Shown: positions 43,936-52,680, counted from the first letter of the stretch. The stretch: DNA of 64,000 nucleotides from an uncultured Bacilli bacterium (GCA_934120715.1 CAKOUW010000004.1:1-64000); one strand, 5' to 3'. The notes: generated from the letters alone by a model not told the origin. Numbers and translations: made by a program.

Positions 43936-45659
43936 AATTTCACCATCACTACAATTAAATAATTGAACTCATTCATTATAATTACTTGATAATTATTATT
44001 TTGATAAATACATTTTGAATTACCATTAAGCACTTCTTTATATCCATCTTTAAGCAATTGTTCTTTATATGAAGCAGCTAGTTGCATACTACTAATATAA
44101 TCTGATATCTTATTTTTATATCTTAAACTAACAACACCATTATCATAATTGGCTTTTACTAATTCTAATTTTATATTATTTTCTATATCACCAATTTTTG
44201 AATATTTTTTCCATACTCTTTTCGGTATAGTATTTATTACATTTTCATTATTATATTTTAAATAATAATAATCTTCTTTTAATTTTTCAAATGATATTGT
44301 TTGAATAGAATCAAAATCAATGTTATTAAATTTTTCCTTTGCCTCTTTTAGCGTTTCAGAATTTATTGCCATTGAAATGCTTGCATTTGTTGATTTAGAT
44401 GTATTCATACCAACAACTTGGCCATCACTGTTAAATAGTGGACTGCCTTCGTCATTATTTGATAATGGTATTGAACTCTGTATATAACCGTCATTGGAAA
44501 TGACAATTCCTTTTTGAGTTATATAAGAAACTCCTGATTTACTGCTGATTGTTATCAAAGGGTCTTCTGGTTTTAGTTCTGTTGAATTGGCTAAACTTAT
44601 AGTACTAACAGTTTTGTTTTTTAGTTTTATTAATACAATATCTGTTTCTGGATTAGCAGTTATAATTCCATCCACTTCATATACATTCGAATTATTATCT
44701 CGTACTGAAATGTATTGAGAATCTATTAATGCTTTTTCCAGAAAGTTCCAAGTTGTAATTATAATACCATTACTAATAAAGAAGCCATTAGCATTATTAA
44801 CTATACTTGTATTATAATAACTGCTTAAATATACTAGGTTATTTATGTTTTGATTATAAATTTGGTTTAGTTTATCATCAGTTATTGAATTTAATTTGTC
44901 ATAGTTATACAAAGTTGATAAATTTGATTGGTATGATGATGACATAGCTTTAGTATTTTTTGTTTCATTGCTTTCCAGTTCATCAAAATATTGTTGAACT
45001 GTATCGCCATATTCACCATATAAGTAACCTAATCTGTAATTATCATCTATTTTTATAAAATAATAATATATTACCAAATTTTCCTCTTTTAAATCATATT
45101 TTTCGGGATTATCCCCATTTTCTTCTTTTATTTTTACATTTGGAAGTAAAACCATACTTATAGCAAGATTGCCATTTATTGTAACTCTTATGTCACCATA
45201 ACTATTATAGATTACTCCTAATTCATTGAATGAATTAAATAGTTGAGGAATAGCTAGCTCTGATGCCATAGCATATCTATAATTTTCTATGCTTTCATCA
45301 TAGCCGCTACTAGAATTTGGATCTTTAGGAAAATAATTATATGCAGCCAACTCCCGGTATTCTTTATGCCTGTTATAATAATGCTCACTTGTCTCAGTCT
45401 TTGAATTAATATCGCCTAATAATAAACTAGTGGTCTTTTTTGATAATTTTACGATTTCTTGTTTTGCTTTTTCATTTTCTGAAGATACAGAAGTTGATAA
45501 ATTATACTCACTTTTAAAGCTATTGATAATATTGTCTTTTTTACTATTACCAGAAAAGGTTAGTTTTTTAGAGTCAAAATTAAAATTATTAGTTAAAGCA
45601 CATACAGAGGAAGTTAAGGTCAGAAATGTAATTGTTCCAATTAATATTTTTCGTTTCAT
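43932..45659 (-). CDS. Secreted trypsin-fold protein lacking the catalytic triad
   Basis: 575 residues, AAGGTGA upstream. Signal peptide MKRKILIGTITFLTLTSSVCA. An N-terminal ~220-residue domain of unknown type precedes an S1C-type chymotrypsin fold (about 270-440): ANGFFISNGIIITTWNFLEKA is where HtrA proteases have the His (here Trp), PETDIVLIKL keeps the Asp, and SNNDEGSPLFNSDGQVVGM is the 'GNSGGPL' loop with Glu in place of Ser. Two of three catalytic residues are gone, so it is a binding module rather than a protease. It is coupled to the gene downstream by ATGA. Confidence 0.75.
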   Translation of the reverse strand: MKRKILIGTITFLTLTSSVCALTNNFNFDSKKLTFSGNSKKDNIINSFKSEYNLSTSVSSENEKAKQEIVKLSKKTTSLLLGDINSKTETSEHYYNRHKEYRELAAYNYFPKDPNSSSGYDESIENYRYAMASELAIPQLFNSFNELGVIYNSYGDIRVTINGNLAISMVLLPNVKIKEENGDNPEKYDLKEENLVIYYYFIKIDDNYRLGYLYGEYGDTVQQYFDELESNETKNTKAMSSSYQSNLSTLYNYDKLNSITDDKLNQIYNQNINNLVYLSSYYNTSIVNNANGFFISNGIIITTWNFLEKALIDSQYISVRDNNSNVYEVDGIITANPETDIVLIKLKNKTVSTISLANSTELKPEDPLITISSKSGVSYITQKGIVISNDGYIQSSIPLSNNDEGSPLFNSDGQVVGMNTSKSTNASISMAINSETLKEAKEKFNNIDFDSIQTISFEKLKEDYYYLKYNNENVINTIPKRVWKKYSKIGDIENNIKLELVKANYDNGVVSLRYKNKISDYISSMQLAASYKEQLLKDGYKEVLNGNSKCIYQNNNYQVIIMNEFNYLIVVMVKL

Positions 45660-45668
45660 GTCATCACC

Positions 45669-46934
45669 TTAACTTCCTAACTTTTCCTTCAATACTTTTA
45701 CGATGTACTTGCTTGCATCTTTAGCATTATCACTGTTTAAATATACATCATGAAATGCCTCAGCAATAGTTTCATCATAAATATATTCTCCACTGTTATC
45801 TTTGGCTAAGGCATACTTTGAAATAGTGCCTCGCCATTCATCTAAACTCATAGTCGTGTTAGTATCTCTTTTATAGTTTTCATAAGCCTCATTAATCATA
45901 GATAACGAATAATTTCCTTCACTAAAATCGACCTGTAATTTGTAAAGAGTATCAATACTATTATTATTAATTATTAATATTGAATTCATCTTATAGTATC
46001 TCATCATTGCTAAAAAGGATAAATAGTGACCAAGTTCATGGGCGACTGGGGAGTATATTGTTGAATTTGGTGGGAAATGTCCTGATGATGATCCCTCTTT
46101 TGCACTAGCTTCAAGTTTGCTTTGATTTAGGAAAAATGAGCTGCTTAATAAAACTTGTGTTTTTATGACCCACGGATATGATGAATCGGAATCAGATGTG
46201 GCAAAATTAAATACTGGCATAAATGCAGCAATTACGCCTCCTTCTGACAATACATTGGTATTTTTCAAAGTTAAATTTGTAATATAACCTCTAGCACTTG
46301 GGTAATTTCTGTATATAACTTCAAATACATTTTCTAACTCTTTTGCAAATTCCACGTTCATTTCGCATAAATTAACAGCTGTAATGTTATACTTCTCTAT
46401 TATTTCATCTTCAACTTTTTTAATTTCAGCAGGGCACTTGTCTTTTTGTGATACAGAGTCTTTTTCAATTAATTTGTAAGCATCACTATTATTACTAATT
46501 TTTATGCCACTATATGTATTATCTGTGATAATAGCCGTTTGATATTTTCCTTTTTTGGAATTGCTTTCTTCTTTCTTTTCAATACTTGCTGTATCAGTTT
46601 CATTGTTGTATTTTTCTGAAGAAGAAAAGTAATAATTATATTTTCCACTACTAAATAGTACTACCATTAAAACAACAACTACTAATAAACCTACTCCACT
46701 TCCAACTCCTATAAATACCATTTTGTTATTATTACTTTTTCCTGTTGTATTTATATTCTGACTAACATTAGGACTTATAAAAGGCGGATATTGATTTGGA
46801 TTATTTACTCCATTGTTTTGCTCTAATGGTGGTTGTATAGACATATTGTTAATGGGGATTTCTAAAGGTGATCCACACTTGTTGCAGTATTTAGTACCAT
46901 TTTCAATATGATTACCACATTTATGGCAAAACAT
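45669..46934 (-). CDS. Zinc-ribbon membrane protein with extracellular HExxH metallopeptidase-like domain
   Basis: About 421 residues, start placed at the ATG at 46934 because every related neighbour begins Met-aromatic/x-Cys-x-x-Cys (MFCHKCGNHIENG). Ribbon, Pro/Asn linker, helix (MVFIGVGSGVGLLVVVVLMVVLF), then the outer region. VAHELGHYLSF supplies HExxH and ETIAEAFHDVY a downstream Glu, an arrangement like the lethal-factor-type gluzincins. It is the first gene of the operon, divergent from the XRE regulator across a repeat-bearing intergenic region. It may process a surface or secreted protein of this locus. Confidence 0.75.
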   Translation of the reverse strand: MFCHKCGNHIENGTKYCNKCGSPLEIPINNMSIQPPLEQNNGVNNPNQYPPFISPNVSQNINTTGKSNNNKMVFIGVGSGVGLLVVVVLMVVLFSSGKYNYYFSSSEKYNNETDTASIEKKEESNSKKGKYQTAIITDNTYSGIKISNNSDAYKLIEKDSVSQKDKCPAEIKKVEDEIIEKYNITAVNLCEMNVEFAKELENVFEVIYRNYPSARGYITNLTLKNTNVLSEGGVIAAFMPVFNFATSDSDSSYPWVIKTQVLLSSSFFLNQSKLEASAKEGSSSGHFPPNSTIYSPVAHELGHYLSFLAMMRYYKMNSILIINNNSIDTLYKLQVDFSEGNYSLSMINEAYENYKRDTNTTMSLDEWRGTISKYALAKDNSGEYIYDETIAEAFHDVYLNSDNAKDASKYIVKVLKEKLGS

Positions 46935-46983
46935 ATCAATACTCACTCCTCTCTACTATAAATCATTATATCATATTTTTTGT

Positions 46984-47040
46984 ACATTTCCCCAACTTTT
47001 TCTATATTTCTCCAAAAATTGTATATTTTCCCATATTTTT
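46984..47040. promoter_or_regulatory. Three operator-like direct repeats
   Basis: Three copies of ATxTTTyyCCmwA (starting near 46985, 47005 and 47023) are spaced about 19-20 bases apart between the divergent metallopeptidase-like and XRE genes. Two-turn spacing suits tandem binding by the adjacent regulator. Confidence 0.5.
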
Positions 47041-47067
47041 GAAAGAATAATACCTAGGTGAATGTAA

Positions 47068-47502
47068 ATGATTGTAAAAAATTTTAGATATTCGAGAGAA
47101 TCACTCGATTTAAAGCAGCGAGAGCTTACTAGCCTTTTCAATGTCACTTCATCTACTATTTCAGGATGGGAAATTGGAAAAGATACAATTCCATTAAAGC
47201 ACTTAATTAAATATGCAAATGAATATGGTTTTAGTTTGGATTATCTTTTCGGATTGAAAAATAAAAATGAGGTTTATAAACCTTTAGAAGTTGATTTAGA
47301 ATTGATTGGAAAAAATCTTAGAATTATTAGGAAAACAAATAAGCTAACTCAAGAAGAAGTGGCTAAGATCTTAAATACTGGAGCTTCAGGTTATGCGCAT
47401 TATGAAAATGCCAGGAATTTGATACCTACTACTTTTTTATTTGCCCTTTCAAAGATATATAAAGATTTTTCGATTGATGAGATATTAGGAAGAAAAAAAT
47501 AA
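47068..47502 (+). CDS. XRE-family regulator with two helix-turn-helix domains
   Basis: 144 residues. Two Cro/CI-type domains in tandem: LDLKQRELTSLFNVTSSTISGWEIGKDTIPLKHLIKYANEY (1-65) and IRKTNKLTQEEVAKILNTGASGYAHYENARNLIPTTFLFALSKIY (75-135). No effector domain. It is divergent from the eight-gene zinc-ribbon operon, with repeats between, so it probably represses that operon and itself. AGGTGAATG precedes the start. Confidence 0.88.
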   Translation: MIVKNFRYSRESLDLKQRELTSLFNVTSSTISGWEIGKDTIPLKHLIKYANEYGFSLDYLFGLKNKNEVYKPLEVDLELIGKNLRIIRKTNKLTQEEVAKILNTGASGYAHYENARNLIPTTFLFALSKIYKDFSIDEILGRKK

Positions 47503-47533
47503 AAGTGTTCAAAATGATCACTTTTATTTTTTT
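47493..47533. terminator. Bidirectional terminator
   Basis: AATAAAAGTG pairs with CACTTTTATT across a 10-11 base loop, with A and T runs outside. It serves the XRE gene and the convergent 97-residue gene. Confidence 0.7.
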
Positions 47534-47559
47534 AGATCCATCTTGGAATAAAATCGGTC
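47527..47559. repeat. 33-base direct repeat, copy 2
   Basis: Partner of 38548-38580, 32 of 33 identical. Here it contains the intact 3' end of the 97-residue gene. Confidence 0.85.
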
Positions 47560-47825
47560 GGATCCTCTACAACATATTTAATTTCAATATTTTCAATAGG
47601 TAATGGTTCATTTAATTTTTCAGTTACGCTTGACTCAATATAAACATCTTCTAAGCTTGCTTCTTCAATATCTGCTTCTTTTGGTTTATTTCTCAATATC
47701 ATTTTTTGTCCATTTAATGTTTCAAATTCAAATACTGGGTAATGTTTATTATTTTCTATATCGTATCTAATAATTTTTCCAATTACCTTTTCTTTAGTTC
47801 TTTTATCCCTTTTAAATAAAAACAT
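47532..47825 (-). CDS. Small protein downstream of the radical SAM maturase
   Basis: 97 residues, AGGAGA upstream. KVIGKIIRYDIENNKHYPVFEFETLNG is a strand-rich segment resembling DUF3592-type beta domains, without a membrane helix; the acidic C-terminus ends DPTDFIPRWI. It begins eight bases after the radical SAM stop, making it the fourth gene of the lemA operon. A damaged copy of its last 15 codons lies at 38553-38600. It has no cysteine and is not an obvious peptide substrate; a chaperone-like role for the maturase is possible. Confidence 0.68.
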   Translation of the reverse strand: MFLFKRDKRTKEKVIGKIIRYDIENNKHYPVFEFETLNGQKMILRNKPKEADIEEASLEDVYIESSVTEKLNEPLPIENIEIKYVVEDPTDFIPRWI

Positions 47826-47833
47826 ATTTTCTC

Positions 47834-48826
47834 CTACAACTTACAACCTATATCTTTATGATTCAATTCTTTATATAATGCATAAGTAAGGCACTTTAAA
47901 CCTCCATGGCACATTTCAGAATGTTCACATTCACTGCAATCATCAGGTATTTTATTTAATCTAAGTTCCTTTAAGACTTTATTATTTTTATATAATTCAT
48001 ACATATTATCTTTTAGTAAATTACCAACTACTATTGGCATTCTTCTGCAAGGAACCAGATCACCATTTTCCATTACAGTTAAAAGTGTATCACCAGCAGT
48101 ACAGCCATAAGCAAAGTCGTTTGTTTTCTGGAACTGTAATGCTCTATACATGGAAATAGAGGTAGTATTTTTTCTTTTATTTCTTAACTTTTCTCTTTCA
48201 TTGTTCATTATATTTAAATATTCTTGAGTTTGTTCTACATTTAATGTTAAACTTTTATCTTCATTATCTCCAAGTGGTATATAACGATCAGACCAAACAT
48301 TATCTACTTTATGTTTAACAGCATATTTTACTACTTTTGGAAATTCTTTATAGTTAATAGAAGTAGCAGTAAAGGAAATAGAAGTAAATATATCATATTT
48401 CTTTAAATTGTCTATCCCTTTACCAATTTTTTCATAAGTACCGGTTCCTCTAATATAATCATTTGTTTTTTTGCCTCCTTCAAGACTAACTTGAACGTAG
48501 TATGGATTATATGATTTTATCTTTTTTGCTATATCCTCATTTATTAATGTTCCATTAGATAATATAGAGAAACTAATTATTTCTTCATCTTGTTTTATTA
48601 AATCTAAAATTTTAAAGAAATATGGATTGCATAATGGTTCTCCTCCAGTAATGTTAATATGTCCTTTAATCTTTAGCTTTGTTAATAATTCTTTAAATTG
48701 ATTATATATATTAACTAAACTTTCATAACTTAACTGAACGGGTTTATGATTTTCTTGATAACAATGTAAACACTTTAAATTACAGTTTTCACTTAAATGC
48801 CATTGTAATACAAATCTCTTTACCAT
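47834..48826 (-). CDS. Radical SAM/SPASM peptide-maturase-type enzyme
   Basis: About 330 residues from the ATG at 48826; a reading extended to 48895 would run antisense-like through the glycine-rich tail of the upstream gene and is rejected. CNLKCLHCYQ (Cys15, 19, 22) binds the SAM cluster, NITGGEPLCNPYFFKIL and SILSNGTLIN follow, and a C-terminal SPASM domain has CTAGD, CRRM, CSECEHSEMC, GGLKC and the final GC for auxiliary clusters. Enzymes of this layout install thioether or C-C crosslinks in peptides, or mature enzyme subunits. The start overlaps the DUF2207 gene by seven bases, so the Cys-rich end of that protein is the most obvious substrate. Confidence 0.87.
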   Translation of the reverse strand: MVKRFVLQWHLSENCNLKCLHCYQENHKPVQLSYESLVNIYNQFKELLTKLKIKGHINITGGEPLCNPYFFKILDLIKQDEEIISFSILSNGTLINEDIAKKIKSYNPYYVQVSLEGGKKTNDYIRGTGTYEKIGKGIDNLKKYDIFTSISFTATSINYKEFPKVVKYAVKHKVDNVWSDRYIPLGDNEDKSLTLNVEQTQEYLNIMNNEREKLRNKRKNTTSISMYRALQFQKTNDFAYGCTAGDTLLTVMENGDLVPCRRMPIVVGNLLKDNMYELYKNNKVLKELRLNKIPDDCSECEHSEMCHGGLKCLTYALYKELNHKDIGCKL

Positions 48827-50997
48827 GAACCTCCACCGCCACAAGATGAACAGCCGCCACCACAAGATGAGCAACCTCCGCCACAAGATGAACAACCTGA
48901 TGAGCTACCGCTTGAAGAATAAACTGGTTCTGGGTAGTAAACATTACTATATAAATCATGATAAGCCCAATCACTACTATAATCAAAATTACCCATATCT
49001 AATTCTGGTGTTGGAATATCTTCAAACTTCTTTATCCATTTTTTTGAAACATTAAGAGCATATGTATAAGGTAGAATATTATAAAAATAATTTGGATTTT
49101 CTGCAACTAATGCTTCTAATTTTGGTTTTTCAGCGGTTATTAAGAAATGTCTAAATCCTTGTATTTGAGCAGTGATTTTTTCTCCATATTCAGTCTTTCT
49201 TTTCATAAATACAGTAAAGAAAGTATTTACTAGTATACATATGAAAGAAAGCGTATATAAGATTTTCCAGTTTGGATCTAAATCCTCTACAAACTTATAA
49301 GATATAAGACTTAAAATAGCAACTAAAATAGTAATAAATATTGATGTTGTCATTTTTTTTGTTGCAATCTTGTCATGAACAGTATCTTTTAATTTTGATT
49401 TTAATTCTTTCTCAACATCATCAAATGCTTTATAAAATGTTTTATGTTCACTCAATATAATTACATTATCTTTTTCAAATAATCTGTTGTAAACAGTTAA
49501 CTCAAGAGTAGTTAAAGATGGCATTTTTCCAATTTTATTATTGTAATTTACTTTGTCTATTTCATATTGCTTCTTACTTGCTTCGTATTCGTTTTTTCTC
49601 TTATTTAGTTCCTCAAATCTTGAATCTTCATTATCGGAAACAATTTCAATAAATCCTTTTTGAACAAGCGAATCTTTAACTGCTAAGAATTTTTCTATAT
49701 TAGTTTTTAATTCTTTTTCATCAACTTTTCTGAATAAATATGTCATCATAGTTATTTCACTTTTATCTAAAATTGTAGGATCAGCTAATTTTAATTTTTT
49801 TACTTTAATTACTCTATCCGGTACTAAATCATCAAATGACAATTGTTCCACTGGTTTAATCATTAAATTAGTTATTTGTATTTCTTTTTTCTTTTCCTTT
49901 AATTCATCTATTTTTATATAACCCTTACTAGCAAGCTGTACTATCAATGAAATGGTTAACTTTTTACTTGTTTGTTTTCCATAAATATATCCAACTTCTG
50001 CAGCACTCATTTTTTCTGGTGGATAAAATTCTACTGTTTGAGCAGGTTTTGAATAATCTTTTCCGTATTTTTTCCATTTAAATATTGTATATGCTGTAAT
50101 TCCAAATATTATTAATGTAATTATGAATGAGCCCCAGCCATAATTCCAACTACCTCCAACGAAATATCCTTCTGGAAGTTCTATATCAACAGTTAAAGAT
50201 TTTTCAAGTTTTTTGTTATAATAACTATTCTCTCCAAAATCACAAACTCCATTTTCTACATTGTACTCATTGGAACAATACTCTTTTCTTTGAGCTTCTG
50301 TGTATTTATCTTGATTAAATTTAGCATATAATGTATTACCAATGACTTCATAATCAACGCAGTTTGATACATTTTCTTTTCGTTTTTTATCAGTAAAGAA
50401 GTTGACATTATAACCCTCTATACTTTTGGGCATATTTATTTGTATAGTAGCATTTTTTATTTCAGTTCCCCAATAATCACCAAAAGCATGAAAAATAAAT
50501 TCATCAAAATTTTTAAATGGATCCCTGCCCATATCATAAGTATATTCTACGTTATAGGTCTTTTCCCCTAAACTCACATATTCAGAAGCACTACCGAGTT
50601 TTATTCTAGCTTTTTTCTTAACCCAATCTGTTGTATAAGGATCACTTGTTGATCTTAAGTTAGAAACAGTAGATTTTCTTTTTATTGTATTACCATTTTT
50701 GTCAGTATATTGTAACCATTCTGGAGTAAATTTATAAATTCCATGATGATAACTTGATTCCCAATTAACAGTTATATTTTCAGTAACATCAATTTTATTA
50801 TCTTCTTTAACATCTAAGATTATATTATATGCTGAAATAGTAAAACCGTCGGCAAGCTTTATATTTTCTGTATCATCACTAAAGAATGAAGTTATACCAC
50901 CAATTAAGGCCCAAAAAATCATAATAGCAAAATAGCAAAAAAAGAAAAATTTTACAATTCCAGTAAAGCACCCTGGTACTTTATTCTTTTTAGCCAT
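48820..50997 (-). CDS. DUF2207 membrane protein with a cysteine-rich tail
   Basis: 725 residues. An N-terminal helix (GIVKFFFFCYFAIMIFWALIG), the extracellular DUF2207 domain (~50-280: DGFTISAYNIILDVKEDNKIDVTENI, YHHGIYKFTP), a second helix near 290-310, a cytoplasmic region with winged-helix-like segments, a helix pair near 570-620 and a C-terminal domain. Most DUF2207 proteins end in a glycine-serine tail plus Trp; here the tail has three CSSC groups separated by GGG, six cysteines in about 25 residues, then GGGGSW. LemA precedes it, as is usual for the family, and a radical SAM/SPASM gene overlaps its end. Confidence 0.88.
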   Translation of the reverse strand: MAKKNKVPGCFTGIVKFFFFCYFAIMIFWALIGGITSFFSDDTENIKLADGFTISAYNIILDVKEDNKIDVTENITVNWESSYHHGIYKFTPEWLQYTDKNGNTIKRKSTVSNLRSTSDPYTTDWVKKKARIKLGSASEYVSLGEKTYNVEYTYDMGRDPFKNFDEFIFHAFGDYWGTEIKNATIQINMPKSIEGYNVNFFTDKKRKENVSNCVDYEVIGNTLYAKFNQDKYTEAQRKEYCSNEYNVENGVCDFGENSYYNKKLEKSLTVDIELPEGYFVGGSWNYGWGSFIITLIIFGITAYTIFKWKKYGKDYSKPAQTVEFYPPEKMSAAEVGYIYGKQTSKKLTISLIVQLASKGYIKIDELKEKKKEIQITNLMIKPVEQLSFDDLVPDRVIKVKKLKLADPTILDKSEITMMTYLFRKVDEKELKTNIEKFLAVKDSLVQKGFIEIVSDNEDSRFEELNKRKNEYEASKKQYEIDKVNYNNKIGKMPSLTTLELTVYNRLFEKDNVIILSEHKTFYKAFDDVEKELKSKLKDTVHDKIATKKMTTSIFITILVAILSLISYKFVEDLDPNWKILYTLSFICILVNTFFTVFMKRKTEYGEKITAQIQGFRHFLITAEKPKLEALVAENPNYFYNILPYTYALNVSKKWIKKFEDIPTPELDMGNFDYSSDWAYHDLYSNVYYPEPVYSSSGSSSGCSSCGGGCSSCGGGCSSCGGGGSW

Positions 50998-51548
50998 TAT
51001 AACTCCACCTTTATATTTTGTCTTTCTTCATCACTAGTTGTAAACATTAATTTTGACTTATAACCTAATACCTTTGCTACTATATTGCTTGGTATCATTT
51101 CTACTTTATTATTATAATCTCTTACAACTGCATTATAGTACTTTCTTGATTGAGCTATTTCATCTTCAACAGAAGTAAGATCACTGCTTAATTGTAAAAA
51201 GCTTTCATTAGCTTTTAATTCTGGATATGCTTCGGCTAAAGCCATAATTTTACTAATGCCTTTACTTAATTTTTCATTAGCTTTGATTTTATCATCATTA
51301 GATAAATCATCATAATTTCCATTTCTTAATTTTACAACTTCTGCAAGCGTATCTTTTTCATGCTTCGCATAACCTTTTACAATTTCTACTAAATTAGGTA
51401 TTAAATCCCATCTTTTTTTCAAATAAACATCCATAGTTGCAAAGCTTTCATTGACTGAGTTGTTAAGTTTTATTAGTTTATTATACACAACTACAAAATA
51501 TAATAAACATATTATCAATACTACCGCTAACGCAATTACATAATTCAT
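50997..51548 (-). CDS. lemA: LemA family protein
   Basis: 183 residues, GGAGGT upstream. One N-terminal membrane helix (VIALAVVLIICLLYFVVVYN) precedes the LemA helical bundle: NKLIKLNNSVNESFATMDVYLKKRWDLIPNLVEIVKGYAKHEKDTL and SRKYYNAVVRDYNNKVEMIPSNIVA. LemA proteins commonly pair with DUF2207/TPM-type membrane proteins, as here, with a one-base TAATG overlap. Biochemical function is unknown. Confidence 0.94.
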   Translation of the reverse strand: MNYVIALAVVLIICLLYFVVVYNKLIKLNNSVNESFATMDVYLKKRWDLIPNLVEIVKGYAKHEKDTLAEVVKLRNGNYDDLSNDDKIKANEKLSKGISKIMALAEAYPELKANESFLQLSSDLTSVEDEIAQSRKYYNAVVRDYNNKVEMIPSNIVAKVLGYKSKLMFTTSDEERQNIKVEL

Positions 51549-51552
51549 CTTT

Positions 51553-51834
51553 TTACCTCCATTTTAACAATTTTTTTCCTTCGTTTCCTTTTATATATGC
51601 TTTTTTTTATTATGTTTATCATAAATAACAATAACCATTTGTCCGATTAACAATTTATTTTTGGTGTTTTTTGGGCCTATTAGTACAAATAAAAACTTTA
51701 TAATTTTACTATTTAATTTAATGGCTTCTTTGATTTTATATATATTTTTTTACTTTATACTCCACCATTACAACAGTAGGATTATCTAGTCCTTTATTAT
51801 TAATATCTACGGCTATTCCTTCTATCTCTTTTAT
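51553..51834 (-). pseudogene. Broken DUF3592-like gene upstream of lemA
   Basis: Behind a textbook AGGAGGT with 7-base spacing the expected start codon is ATA instead of ATG (51832-51834). The frame encodes KEIEGIAVDINNKGLDNPTVVMVEYKV and stops; a shifted frame continues with NIYKIKEAIKLNSK, then GQMVIVIYDKHNKKKAYIKGNEGKK, ending at 51553. Order and sequence resemble DUF3592-type proteins (VVDI...NPTVVVEYxVxG...VxVxYDxxNPKKAYI). Start-codon loss plus a frameshift make it a probable pseudogene. It overlaps the lemA ribosome-binding site, so it was once first in that operon. Confidence 0.6.
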
Positions 51835-51901
51835 AAAATCTACCTCCTAGTATAATTTTACCTTAAATAATAGAAAAATGGAATATACTTTTTTTATGGT
51901 G

Positions 51902-52588
51902 CTAAAAATATAAATCCTTTTGCTTATCAGTATTTTCAATATATTTTATAACACCATTAGTTATAGCTTGAGCTAATTTTTCTTGATATTCCTCTGTTTT
52001 TAATAAACCTCTTTCATAGTAATTTGATAAATATCCACATTCTATTAAAACTCCAGGTACTGTAATATTTCTATACATATAAAGATCTGTTTTTTTAATT
52101 TTTCTGGTACTAGATAAATTTTTACTAAATTCATTCATAATAGATTCTGCTAGAAGTTTATTTTTAGAATTTATTCCATTATATAGAACCTCTGCTCCTT
52201 TGTATGAAGTATTTTGGTACCAGTTTATGTGTATTGAAAGATATAAGTCACTGTTATTCTTTTTTATAAACAAAAGTCTTCTATATAAATCACCTCGTTT
52301 CTTTTTAGAATCATATATAGATGATAAATCTTCGTCTCTAGTTCTAGTCATATATGTGATTGCTCCCATCTTTCCAAGTTGTTTTTCCAACGCTTTAGCT
52401 ATTTCTAAATTAAGATCTTTTTCAAAGGTGTTATTATAGATAGTTCCTGGATCCCTGCCACCATGTCCTGGGTCAATTGTTATTACTGTATCTATTAAGG
52501 GGAGATTTAGGGCTTTAATAGAACTTGAATAAAATAGAAAGATAAAAAGAATTATCATGTAGAGAGATAAACATTTTCTTTTTAGCAT
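51902..52588 (-). CDS. cwlD: N-acetylmuramoyl-L-alanine amidase, CwlD-like
   Basis: 228 residues, AGGTGAT upstream. Signal or anchor sequence MIILFIFLFYSSSIKA, then Amidase_3: TIDPGHGGRDPG (His), NTFEKDLNLEIA (Glu), LYLSIHINWYQN (His) and VPGVLIECGYLSN with the catalytic Glu. CwlD makes the muramic-lactam modification of spore cortex; similar single-domain amidases also act in vegetative walls, so the name is tentative. Unlike the interrupted LysM amidase at 12071/26318 it is intact and has no LysM repeat. Confidence 0.88.
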   Translation of the reverse strand: MLKRKCLSLYMIILFIFLFYSSSIKALNLPLIDTVITIDPGHGGRDPGTIYNNTFEKDLNLEIAKALEKQLGKMGAITYMTRTRDEDLSSIYDSKKKRGDLYRRLLFIKKNNSDLYLSIHINWYQNTSYKGAEVLYNGINSKNKLLAESIMNEFSKNLSSTRKIKKTDLYMYRNITVPGVLIECGYLSNYYERGLLKTEEYQEKLAQAITNGVIKYIENTDKQKDLYF

Positions 52589-52680
52589 GAAATCACCTAT
52601 TAATTATATGCAACTAATTGTTATAAATATTTGCCTATACACTTTTTTATGATAAACATACATTATATTGGTGATTATTT

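Noticed and set aside
48789..48986. 65-residue minus-strand ORF rich in Val-His-Leu-Val
   Set aside because: It is an alternative frame of the (CSSCGGG) coding repeat at the end of the DUF2207 gene.
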